From: Quillaja saponaria
Lineage: Eukaryota > Streptophyta > Magnoliopsida > Fabales > Quillajaceae
NCBI GenBank assembly: GCA_029379385.1
Contig: CM055605.1
Span: 14,295,001-14,359,000 of the forward strand
Length of the DNA stretch: 64,000 nt
Direction of reading: 5' to 3'
Shown here: positions 47,540 to 60,400 of the stretch, piece by piece
Layout: each line of letters begins with the position of its first letter
Position numbering within the stretch: position 1 is the stretch's first letter
Notes under the pieces: model-generated
The model's database searches: none
Seen by the model: the letters and a program-made list of their open reading frames with translations, nothing else
What the model was told of the DNA's origin: nothing
Program-made: the position numbers and the translations under genes

Positions 47540-48463
47540 CATGATTTCAAAAACTTCACCAGAGTCCCCCACCCAACTCTACCTACAAGGTGTTCGGTGT
47601 GTTATGTATTTTTAATAGGATGAAGCGGAGAGAAAGATATGAACGTGGTCGCAATTGAGTCTACATTCCTCACATATTTCCCTTCTCGTATCAAGCAAAG
47701 CCGTATTTGATTGAGGACATGAATGCCACTCCAGCCGATCACCTGATCAGTTGGTTAATATAGCATTTCCCAGCTAAGAGACTCAATTTTATTTTATTTA
47801 TTAAAAATGAAAACAATAAAAGAAGATAAAAACGAAAAGTACAAAAAAAAAAAAAAAAAAAAAATAGTCCCAGTGGTACCGTCCAAACAAAAATAATAGC
47901 AGAAACATTAGTTGGGAAAAAGAAAAAGTAAAACAATAAAAAATCAGAAATCTTTGTTAACTTTATGATATGATAAAATAAAATAGACAAAATCTAATAC
48001 AACTCCCACTTGGACGAAGAAAGACGGTGTTGGCTCGGAGACGAAGTGACCAACAACAACAATTGTTTTATCGTCTCTTACGAAGAAAATCTCACATTTC
48101 ATATGTACCTCTCCTTGAATCCTCACTTAGATTGTTCCCTATACAATCCAATTATTGATTGCTGAAATTCTTTTATTTATTTATTTATTTATCCGAGTTT
48201 CAATTTGTTTGAATTTGCAAATTTAGTAGGGTTTTCCTATCAATCTGATCTATGTCAGATTATTGATTTTTCATCTTAATGGATCTTCAAAATTTTGTAG
48301 TTTTATGATTTGGGAATTCTGTGCATGATGGGATTACAATCCGTTGGTGGGTTCCATGTTTGAACAACAGGAGGTGGATTAATTAGGTTATATAGGAATG
48401 GAAGAGGTGTTGGGCAAGGTCAATTTCTGAGTTGGAGTTTAATTTAAGGTGTGGCTCTGGAAC
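47540..48463 (+). promoter_or_regulatory. Upstream and leader region of the YAK1-type kinase gene
   Basis: Non-coding, with an A-run at 47840-47865, a TTTA repeat at 48171-48191 and T-rich leader-like DNA to the ATG at 48464. No firm TATA box or leader intron could be set. Minus-strand frames here are low-complexity. Confidence 0.35.
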
Positions 48464-51400
48464 ATGGATGAAGTCAGACCTGGTAATGAAGCTGAGCAGC
48501 CTCAGTCCAGAGACTTGGGCGGTGTGGACAACTTGTCATCCTCATGTTCAGCTTCATCTTCAACGGGTTCAAGGTGGTGTCCAAGCCAGTTTGTATTCGG
48601 TCCATATGTTCCCAACTCTGGAACAGCTAACAAGTCCCAAACTTTGCGTGTTGTAGTTAGGAGACCTGTAAGTTCCTTTTCGTGTATTTCTGCAAATTTG
48701 GGTGGTTTATTGATTTCCTTATGTTCACTACTCTTTTTTTTTTTCGTGAGAATAGGCGTCTTTCAATTGTTGTTTACTGCTTCATGTTTTCATGTTAAAA
48801 TATGGGCTCTGGGAATTATTGTATTATTGGATTTTGATATCTATCGGATTCACATGGTAGTTGGGTATGTAGATGTATTCTGAAACACCAATGCTTTACT
48901 GAGCATAATGCTAGCTGCCTCCAAAAGTAAAAAAAAAGAAAAAAGAAAAGAAGGAAAAGTAGAGGCTTTAACAGGTAAATGGTTCCATGTAGCCAGATTG
49001 ACCATTTTTGAAAGGCTGGTGAACAAGTCGAACCTCCTGTAAAATTCTTATTTCCCTTAGATATGTTGGAACTGGTATTTTGTAAGTCTCACCTTAAATT
49101 TACCAACTTTATGAGGTCTGAACAATAAACCTAGTAGTATTGCTTATGGAATAGCCAAAAGCAGGTAAATCTTTTGTCCTAGATCTGACATACCGACTTG
49201 GAACCTTCAACATTTATCGTCTTCTTTAAGCACCAGTGCACCAATACTTTAAAGAAGAACGAATGGGGAAGAGCCAAATTGTATATATTTTCTGATGGAA
49301 AAGGAATTCTATTAAGCAAGGGAGATAAGATAGTACAAGAAGGAAGAATAGGCATCCTTCTAATCAAATGGGAAAAATGGAAAGAAAAATAGGAGAACTG
49401 GACAGCCAACATTAAATAAAACAAATAATTGTAAATGTGCTCTGCACATAAAGAGAAAATCCTTTGAGCTAGCCTGAAGTATAGCACCAAAGGGATGCCC
49501 ATGAAAACAATACTTTACTAAGAATATCTGCTGAATTTCTCTGGAGATTCTAGCATGCCGCTCCAATCTGAGACACCTGCTGACCTCGAACATGGCATAC
49601 TTCAAAAAAATCCTAGCCTCTTTCTTCTTATCAAGACCACCTAAACTGAACCAGTAGCAGACTTTCCAAACTGCAATTGCTCACCAAACAGACCACATAA
49701 TCTATTTCCATGTTCCAAACAAAAGGGTAATTTAAGGACAAATGAGCAGTAGCCTAACAACTAGAATGCACATTAGAAATATTTCGGGATAAAGCACCTT
49801 CAATAAATCATTATAATAGACCTTATCAAGGGCTTCTGTGCACACAAAAGCCTTAACCTTAAAGAAGATTAGGTTTCCCACAATTAGAAAGGGGAAAAGG
49901 ATGCGAAGAAGGGTAAAACAAGATGATCAAGCTAAGATTTCAAAGAAAAGGACCTGACTATCAGATTTCCAAATCTTCCTGTGAGGTCTCCTAGGTAAAG
50001 AGAAAGAAGAAAAAACATTTAATAAAAAAAGCTAATGAGGGACCTCCATATCATTTAAACCTTAAATTCCTGGAAAAATGAAAATCCGGGGAACCTGAGT
50101 TATCACAACTTGAAGGGACAGTGATTTTCTGCTTAAAACTTTTTGTTAATCTCTTCATAAATTTGAAAAGTCACATACTACACTTTAGAAACTTAAACAT
50201 GTAGAAGATTTTGTCCTCCAAGCCAGTTATAACAAGATTATAAAACTATTAATTAAGTAGGTCAGCAACTGGATCTCTTGGTCTGCTGCTCATTTACCAA
50301 ATTATTTGACTTAACAAAATTAGCAAATCTTAAACAAACCTAAATTGACAGCAAAATAAGGAATACCTAAAGATTTGACTAATATATATTGACGATTATA
50401 GTTTCCAAGATGAGCCTAAGTCATTATGTATTTTTCTTTTAATAAAAAACCAAAAATAGCCTTAATTGAAATTATTGGCATCAGCTACATAGATCACTAT
50501 AAAGCTATTTGGTATCCACTGGGATTCTCTAAATCATGGGTATACGACTCTAAATCTGTTGCACCTATCTTTTCATACTACTGCTAGTCACGTTGTCTTA
50601 TCTTCTTTGATCCACTAACTGTAGTCTTCGGTCTTCTCTGCGGCAGGGCATTTGCATCTCTATAGTGTACACACCAAGCTATCTTAGATTGATCTTAAAC
50701 TGAACCTATGCTTAATTTCAACCAAACATCTTCATTTGTTATTGTATCTTTCCTTCTACTACCATGCATTCATTGTAGGATTCTCATATCTCCATTCACG
50801 GGACTAATATGTGTAAAATTCTTAACTTTAATAGAACTGTCCTCCTTATTCACTGGACTATTGTCATTCCAAATATGTTAATTGCAAGCTCAAAATTGGA
50901 GTATGTGTACATTTCAAAATTTGAAGTTACATCTTCTCCATCTAGGGGAAGCAAGATGGAAAATACAACTAAATATCGGCAATAATCATGACAGAGGGAT
51001 TGTTAATTATTTGACACAGACATTCATGATATCAAGTTGGTCATTTGAAAATTGAGATTCCTCCTTAGGGCCTTCTTAGGGTTTTAAGATTTTGGATTCT
51101 AATTTGGGAGTATATTACGAGGATTTCGTATAATATTTTGGGGTTTTGGCTAAGTTATAAGGATAATTAGTACAGTTTCTAGTGCTTTTTTTTTTTTTAA
51201 TTCCACTTGGTAAAAGGGGTATTTTCTATCCCTTGCATAACACCACTATTTGCCTACATCTTCTGCTTCTCTGTATTACTGTTACCACGAATTACAGCGC
51301 CTTTTTCCATAGAAGAAAAATCAGAAGTCTTCGGTCTGTGGAGATGATTTTGAATCTTCATTCTGCCCTGAAGATACGACATTTTTTTTCCTTATTCTTT

Positions 51401-54400
51401 CAGTCATGCCGTATGCAGAGTGAAATTCGTAGTTATCTTACACGGGTAATGTTTGGAATGATTGCTCACTTTTTAGCCTGTGAATTATGTATTGTTTTTA
51501 CTTTTATCTGCAAGTAAGTTACGAAGTTCCATTTAGTTTCTTAAGCTTCTGACTATATAGCACCATCTCAACGTTATGACTAAGTTGTATCATGTAGAAT
51601 TTTATACTGACCAAGTTCTGGAGTTCAAAATATCAAAAAAAAAAAAAAACTTTTGGATCATATACATTTTCCTATTGTGCAGTTGGTGACAAGATTGACC
51701 AAGGACATAGTCGAAACATTTCAGATATGCAATCCACAGTTCAAGTATTCTGAAGAGTTAAATCCAAAGAGATTTTTGACCAGCCCCTCAGTTGGAGTAC
51801 TTAATGATGGATATGATAATGTTAACTCAGATCTTATTCTGGCCGTGAACTTTGTCTTGGTCAATTTGGAGACTCATAGAAGGTTTGCCATTTTCACTTC
51901 ACCAGTCTTATTCTCTATTTTTTCCCCCTCCCAATGTGGTTTATTAATTCAAACCCTTCTTCTTCCTTTTGTTTTTATATTTAATTTAATCTTTCATTAC
52001 ACTACCTGGTGTTTTGGAGGATGGCCGAAGTGGGACATGGAAGTGTTCTAAATCTTTTCTTCTCTAAATACAATTAATTATCATTTCTAGTGAGAGCTTG
52101 AAAGTTGTACTCTAACAGTGCTGTTTAAATATCTATTTCTATTGAGATCAAGTAATTCTAATCTTAGCCAGGTTTTTCGTTGCTTTGATTGTCAGAAAGA
52201 CAAACATGGCTAGAGGTACATTTCACACCTGATGCTTATATCATGAAGCTCCTCTAAGAAATGGAGAGCTTAGTTTCTGCATTTCTTTATGTGTGTGTGC
52301 TTGTAGTGCATCAGTTTTAACTCAAGAAAATTATGTTCTACTTTGCAAAGAACATTGTGGCACTCATCTGGTTGACTCTGTCCATTACATTGAGTGCTTT
52401 TTTCTTTTCTATATTTTCCTTACCCAATTCCCTACTTCGCCGTTGGAGTTTAAATACTGGTAACTAGGGCTACAAATTTCTTATCATGCTCTCAAATCTA
52501 CCATCCAGCATTCCAAAGTTTCTTGTTGGGTAGACAGGATTATTTTATTTTGTGGTTAGAAAGACTATTACTTAAGGTGGTATTCGTCTCTCTGATACTT
52601 GGGGTTGGGGATAAGCAAGGCTGGCAGTGTTTTTCTTAACCTCATTGTTTCATCTAAAGCTCACTTCTCCAATTGGTTTCTAGCTGTGGCTGAAGGTTCA
52701 TTTCCATGGATATCACATTCTAGTTTTTCTGCTTGATGACTACTGTGTCTCGGTTATGCTGTTGTCTGCATGATCATGTGTGCTGACTTGATTTAGCCTT
52801 CTGAATATTATTCCAACTTAGACTAGTGAGAACCACAACTTTGTCCATCCTTATACATAGATATGCATGAAGCTATCTTGAATGGCTCTGAATACTAAAA
52901 ACAAAATTGATGTTCTGTTCATGGGAAAAAAAAAAATGAAATAAAGGAAAAGGAAAATAACAGTAACAGAAAATGTAAAGAGGAAACAGAAAAGGGGACA
53001 TTTGGGATTTGATGTGTTTACAAATTTGTAATTCTATTCTCTGGCAGATACATTGTCAAAGATGTCCTTGGCCATGGGACATTTGGACAGGTAGCTAAAT
53101 GCTGGGTTTCAGATACGAACAGTTTTGTTGCTGTGAAGATCATTAAAAATCAGCCTGCATACTATCAACAAGCACTGGTTGAAGTATCTATTTTGACAAC
53201 GGTAATGATGTTTTCTTTAGCTGGCCTTTTTTCATGTTACTTCCAAAGTTGTGAAACTTATTGGATCTACTGTTTTCTTTTTGAAGTTAAATAAGAAGTA
53301 TGATCCTGAGGATACGCATCACATTGTTCGTATATTTGATTACTTTGTATATCAACGTCATTTGTGCATATGCTTTGAACTGCTGGACACAAATTTGTAA
53401 GTTACAGCTTGCTAAACTTCTTCTTTATACGATCTTAGCTACTTGAGTTTAAGTTGGGATTTAAGGCTTCATTGAATTGATCTGGATCTATAATTTTGCA
53501 TTGAAATAGATGCTTTTGCAATGGTTTTGTACTCTTATGCATTTGTTATTTCTTTGGGGTTGACGTTATATAGTTATGCAGGTATGAGCTTATAAAGATC
53601 AATCATTTTAGGGGATTATCTTTGAGTATTGTCCAATTGTTCTCTAAGCAGGTAGAGCAATTAATGCTTGGAACTTTTTTTGGTCTAGATCCTTCATGTA
53701 TGTTCCTTGTTGGTGCTTATATCTTACTGTCTTTCCTGTTTCTGTTTTCTCTTTTCTAATGAATTTGCTTAAAGATTTTACGTGGATTGGATCTACTAAA
53801 AGATGCTGGCATTATTCATTGTGATCTGAAGCCAGAAAATATTCTTTTGTGCACAAGGTTGGTTGCTTCTGTAAAAGTGTTTATATAGGAAACTGTATGG
53901 TGCACATCCTTTCATGTTCAAATTAAACATTTTGTCTCTAAAATAACAGTGTCAAGCCAGCAGAAATCAAAATCATTGACTTTGGATCAGCATGCATGGA
54001 AGACCGCACTGTTTACTCCTATATTCAGGTTCTCATTTATAGTCTGATGAATACTTCTAATTAGTTCTTTATCATGCTGAGAGCAGTAGCATAATTATGC
54101 CGCTTTCTTCTTTGCAGAGTCGTTACTACAGATCTCCTGAAGTTCTTCTTGGATATCAGTATCCTTGCAAGTGATATCATGAATTGATCTTACCCTTTTA
54201 TTTGTGTTTGTTGACAGGGGAGGGATTGTTCTCATTTATATATTATCTAGTGTTGATCTACCTTTTTCTTCTCACACTAACTTGCGGTACTGCATTTCGG
54301 ATGTAATTGCCTGAGCTTACCTGAACTACATAATTGATGGGAAGGTGGATAATTTTTAATCCAAGATTTGGTTTGAAAAGCATCAGAGCCACCCTGGACA

Positions 54401-54401
54401 C

Positions 54402-54442
<41 letters not shown>

Positions 54443-57400
54443 GGGATGATAGAGGCTTAAACTCTGAAATAATGAAACCCCAAATTGCCAACCCTTGATA
54501 TAGGTATAGAGGTTGCTGGTGACAATTGCCGATGCAGGTGCACAATCTCTTATTTCTCTGATTTGAGTAAGTGCACAGTGCTTTCTTAATTGGGACAGAA
54601 AAAGAGAAAACAATTAAAATCTGACTTCTTTGAAGGACCTCTCATAAAAAGGTATATGGAATTACAGAAGGAGTATATGGAATCCTCCAAATCAGGGGAG
54701 TAGCTACTCGTGCAATTGTCTTCTATTCTATTCTACTACTAGTTAACTTGATGAGGCGGTTGAAAGCACAAATAATATACTTTCTTGCTATCTTTTTCAA
54801 GAAAAGACAGTCTAATTTATTTGTTTGCCCATGATGATAAGAAACATAATTGAAAGCTGCCTGAGGCTTTCCTTAATTAATAAGAGAGGTCAGATCTTGT
54901 TAGATTATACATCACAATATATTCTAGATATTTGATTACTTAAATAAATATTTATATGTTTCATATTGTTATACATAAAATATCCGTCTATAATACCAGT
55001 TTTTGGGCTGCTTTTATCCGAGCTCCCATATCCATGATCTATGTTAACACCCAACAGTAAACCTGGATCCAAGCAACATCAGTTTGCAATGATGTTTTCT
55101 CTCATTAGATTTGTTCTTTCATAAGTTTACAGAATATTTTCAATGTCACATTTTGACTTTGCGCCAGATTAAGTAACTGGTTGTAGTTCCCCCTTGCGCA
55201 CTATTACTTTGTCGTGTAGTTTTCATGAGATTGTGTTGATTCTTAACCCTTTTCAGATATACAACAGCTATTGATATGTGGTCCTTTGGGTGCATAGTTG
55301 CCGAGTTGTTTCTCGGATTACCATTATTCCCCGGGGCTTCGGAATTTGATCTTTTAAGGCGAATGATCAAAATTATTGGGTATGCCTCTTTGTTTTATGT
55401 TGGAATGTTGAAACAAATGTGTTTCCATTTATCAAGAAATCTTATTTCTGTTGCATGGAAAAAATATTGCTCCTGAATGCCTATGATCTAGTATTATTGC
55501 TTGTTTTCTTGGAAAATGCAATGAATGTTTATCAACCTGAAAAAAGGTAACTGATAGTTGGCAGATTCAATTGAGGGAAGTTCCAGACTGTCTTCCATAA
55601 TAAACAAAATAGCATGCCTTCATATGGTTGATACTTGGCAGGAATAGGCCTTCCCTATGCTTATTAGTTCTAGATGCTATTTTGTAGTGACATTGGTTGA
55701 CTTTGTGATATATGACTGATAGGTATTAGTGGAAAAAATGTTGATAGCTGTTTGGAGGCGTAAAGATTCGAATTACTTGGAAGACACACTGTAAAATAGT
55801 TTTGTTTAAATAGTGCTATTCTGGGTTTATGTGGAATTTGACATAGAGATGTGTCAAGGTTTTGAGGGATGCATTTCATGGGTTGTAGTCACCTAAATCT
55901 TGTCTGGTTGAGTGTGGAAGTGATATGATGTTAGTATGAATTAGGTTTATTAAACTAGAAGATAGTCTATGAACAACTAGGTTCTTTAAGGGTGTTGCAG
56001 ATGGGGATTGTCTTTTTCTTTTATTGAGAGAAATAATAAGAAAAACATGAAAAAAGACATTAATGAAGTATAAGGATCTGGGATCCTTCCTAGAAAGAAG
56101 AAAAAATAAAGGAAAAGATACAAGAACAACTAGGAAAGAATACTGTCTTTAATCCAGTTGGATATTTACTAGAGATAATTTTATAGAATAGTCCGAAGCA
56201 AGTTGACTACAGAAAAGTGAAGGAAGCAATCTGCTCTAGACATACCTTAGTCCTTCAAAGCAATTCATTATCCTCTAACCAAATATGCCAACTGTTGTAA
56301 ACATGGGAGATCTCCTAAGTATATTGCTTTCTATTTTTCTGTCATAACCCCCAAACTGAGTCACCGGAAAATCCCCCAACTTCCATGGGCAAGCTCACTG
56401 CTCATCAAGAAAGGACAAAAAAGCTTATGTTGAACTCACGTAGGACAGGCGTAGGAGGGTTCAAGAGGATCTGTATGTGGGGCTGTCTGTCTGATTTGAT
56501 ATAAGGTGGCAGCAGGATATGAATCAGGGAATTGGGGCAAAGGTTTGAGTTATATGGTGTGAGAGAGATTGAAACTGGTGAGTTGATGGCTGATCTAGGG
56601 TAGAATATGTTAAGAGTTGATTTCAGAAGTAAAAGAAAGGAAAAGGATATTATAAATCAAAATATATGTCCTAATTAAGCTATAGGCCCCCAAAAGAAAG
56701 CCCACAGAAATAAAGCCTGTGGTAGACAGCTCCAAATACCCTATTGCAGGTCTAATAACAACATTACTACAATATCTATCTTTAGAATTACTTAAACTAA
56801 AATAAAACATAGTCCTATAATGGTCCACTCTTTAATTCATTTGCAGCTTGAATCATAAACATTCAATAAAACAGGGCAGCATAGAAAAAGATGCTATTGG
56901 TTTTAGATGTGTGAACCTATGAAGCATACGGCTCAAATACGCCTAGATACGTATCCCACACGTATACAAAATAATATATGTATATATATATATATATATT
57001 TTATGTGAGATATGCCTCAGATATTGGTGATACATTGCAACAACAGCTGGATATGGCTTGGGTATGATGTAAATACGGGCTGAATTCACTAGCTTAGATA
57101 TTTGTCGATCTATTTCTGTTTTTCTAGGCTGATCCTCAATAGAAACATGCATCGTCTCTTTCTATCATTAATTTCTCAAAGCAGTCAAACACCATTTGAG
57201 AGAGATCGAGGGACACAGAGAGATCTGATAAAGGATGCAGCTCCTTCTTCCTTTTTCGAAACCCCTTTGGCATTTGCAAATGCTTTGACTGTAGTCCGGA
57301 TCTGGATTTTAGTGGGATCCAGCAGATTAGCTCTTCGTATACACTATGCAGTGATGACACCTGATTTGGAAACCCCTTTCTATAAAACTTTTTGTTCTTT

Positions 57401-60400
57401 TAGCTAATTTGAAGGTTTGAATGGTTTTCTCTTTGGGCCTCCCAATGGGCCTTTTCAATTTCTTTCATTTAAAAATATCAATAGCGGAACTTATTTTAGG
57501 TATTGTACTCCTTTTCTATGGCTAACCATTTTTATTTCTTACATTTTATTATTTTTCTAATAACATGGTTAGTAGGATATATTTTATATTCATAATTTGT
57601 GCTCTTACTATATTAATTTTAAATGTTTATAATTATATATAATAAAAATTTTAAAAATTATTTAATTCAACGTATCCCAGACGTATCTTATCATTGTTTT
57701 TAAGAAATTGACATATCTTGTATCCGATACGTATCGAATCTGATACTGTATCCGTATCCTTGCTTCATAGGTGAAAACACATAAGACAAGCATTAAGAGA
57801 TAATGCTTGTTTGCTCCTGCAACATCTACAATTTTTTATTTTTTTTAGTAAGTAAAAATCACTAAGACTGCCAGAATGCGTGACCCAGGTATGTATCTCT
57901 TAACAAAGTTCATCTCCTAAAAGACTAGAGAAACAAAAATAAAATACAACACAACGTCAAACATTTGAAATTTAAAGAATCTAAGAATTCCTAGAAAGAA
58001 CCCTTTGAATGGAAGTTGCATAGACACCCAAGAGAATAAACAATATAGAAAAGATCTGTTTAGCTCTTTCCTTGTTTTCTCTATTTCTTGAAAGATACAA
58101 CTATTTTGTTCATTTCAGAGAGTCCACATTAAACAACAGGAACTTCCTTCCATTGTGCTTGGCTTCTTCTGCTACCCATCTTCCAATTCGAATATAAGTA
58201 GATCTATGACTCTATTTGGCATATCTCAAGAAACACCAAAGAGGCAGAACACCAACACCCACAGACTTCTTTCTAGTAGGACAATGAAGAAGGTGATCTG
58301 CTGCCTCTCCATAACATTTGCAAAGGCTAAACAAATTGACATGGAAGATGCTTCTCTTTCTTAGATTATCACCCGTTAATATATGATTCAACGAAGCTGT
58401 GCAGACTCCAAACCAAGCAAGATACTTCCCTTTCATGAAAGTCTGATTCTTCAGATGCTTTTATCTTGCTCTTTCGAGCTTTTTTGATAAGTTATTATGT
58501 GTTCTGGTCTAGAGTCTTCTGCGTGCTGGTCTGCATCTTTTTGTTGCTCTCTAGGCTTTCTTCTGACTTGTTTGATTTTCTGGATTTTTGTTCTTGGACA
58601 TGCTCTCTCTATGCTTCGGCTTTCTTGCTGTTTGCCTGTCTAGCAACCCAACTACACTTAGGAATGTACTGTGGTCCAGCTGAAGTTCCAGAATTTATAT
58701 CCCTGAAAATGGTTACCTCGTGACTATCTAAGCGTCCTCTAAGATTAATTTGGCTAAACATTTATTTTAGTTGGATATGTGTATGTGGAGGTTACTTCAA
58801 TGTACTGCTTCATTATCCTACTGGAATATGCATCCAGGGAAGGGTGGTTTAGTGAAATCTGAGGTTTCTTCCCCCCTCCGCCCCTCCAATCTCCCCATCT
58901 CCTGGTCAAGTAGAACTGAGGAGCAGTTTCTGGAGGAGTCTATGATATAAACTAAAATGTTTTTCATTTTTTTCTTCTTATCAATTACATGATTTTGTTT
59001 ATTTGCAATTAGTTTGAACGGGCTCTTTTATGTCGTTCAAATTTTGTAGAGGACAACCACCTGATTACGTACTGAAAGAAGCAAAAAACACAAGTAAGTT
59101 CTTTAAGTTTATTGCGAGTGTTCAACACATGGAGAATGGTGAAGTTTTCACAAATTGCAATAGTGCTTACCAAGCATTGACAGAAGAAGAATATGAAGCT
59201 GTGAGTGTATATTTTATATTTTTCTGCAAGATTAGAGCCAATAAGTAGAAGGCAGTAGAATAAATATCTGAATGTGAGACTTTTTCTTTTTTTGCTGGGT
59301 CTCTATTTTGAGATCACTGGAAATTTATGGTGGTAAATTTTTTCTCTATTTATTTGCGTTGTATTGTCTCTATTGACTGATTTTTCTGGTTTCTGTTTAG
59401 AGAGAATTGAAGAAGCCATCTATTGGGAAAGAGTATTTTAATCATATGAACCTTGAAGCGATTGTTACAAACTATCCCTATAGGAAGCACTTGCCTAAGG
59501 AAGATATTGTCAAAGGTTAGCTTTCATTTTCTGCTCTAAACATGTTACTTTTTCATTTTTGTTCTTGCTTTTTCTTTCAAACAAATGAAGCCTGGCTATG
59601 TATTTTGAACTGTATCAGAAAGTCAAATACGATTGGCTCTTATTGATTTCTTGAGGGGGCTGGTTGAATTCGATCCCTCAAAACGGTGGTCACCCTTTCA
59701 GGTTATTGAGTTTATTCTTTGTGAGCATTTACCCTATCTTTGAAACTTAATTTCAGATGGTTTTGAAATATTTTAATAGTTTGATTTTGAATGTGTCCCT
59801 GCAGGCTTCAAAACACCCTTTTGTAACAGGTGAACCTTTTACTCATCCTTATAAACCTCCTCCGGAAACCCCTCGCATGGTGAGTAAATCTGGTTACTAC
59901 TTCACAGATCAGCACATTTAATTTTTATTACTCATGCAAAACGAATATTTGATGATCTCATATCTCTATTAGATGAGTTGTCACACAAAGTAACGTTAGG
60001 CATGAAATCAATTATTCATATGGGATAACTTCAACTCAGAAGAAGTTGAGCATTGCTGCATGGTTCAAAATGAACTTGAAACAATGTGATTATAGGAACT
60101 ATGAAAATTATAACTCAGAAAAACTTGATGATTGTTGTCCTAATGGGTTTTTTAATGGGGCTTATTGAAGAATTATGAGAACATAATGTTTGATAGAAAA
60201 TGATATGATTGGGGATGAACTAAATATTATGGATGGGTTCGATGTAGCCTAGGATTGCAGTTTTTAATAACGGAATTGAGAAAATGCCTGCTGTGGACTA
60301 AGACTTATTGCCTTCTCTGAAGTAGGTTGAAGTTCATGGAGAAATGCTTGGTATTTTGCTTTGTGAGTAGGTTGAAGTTCATGGAGAATGTCATGGTGTG

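Noticed and set aside
57102..57407. 101-codon plus-strand frame in YAK1 intron 9
   Set aside because: It lies wholly within the CTATGAAGCA-ended element and shows no conserved motif.
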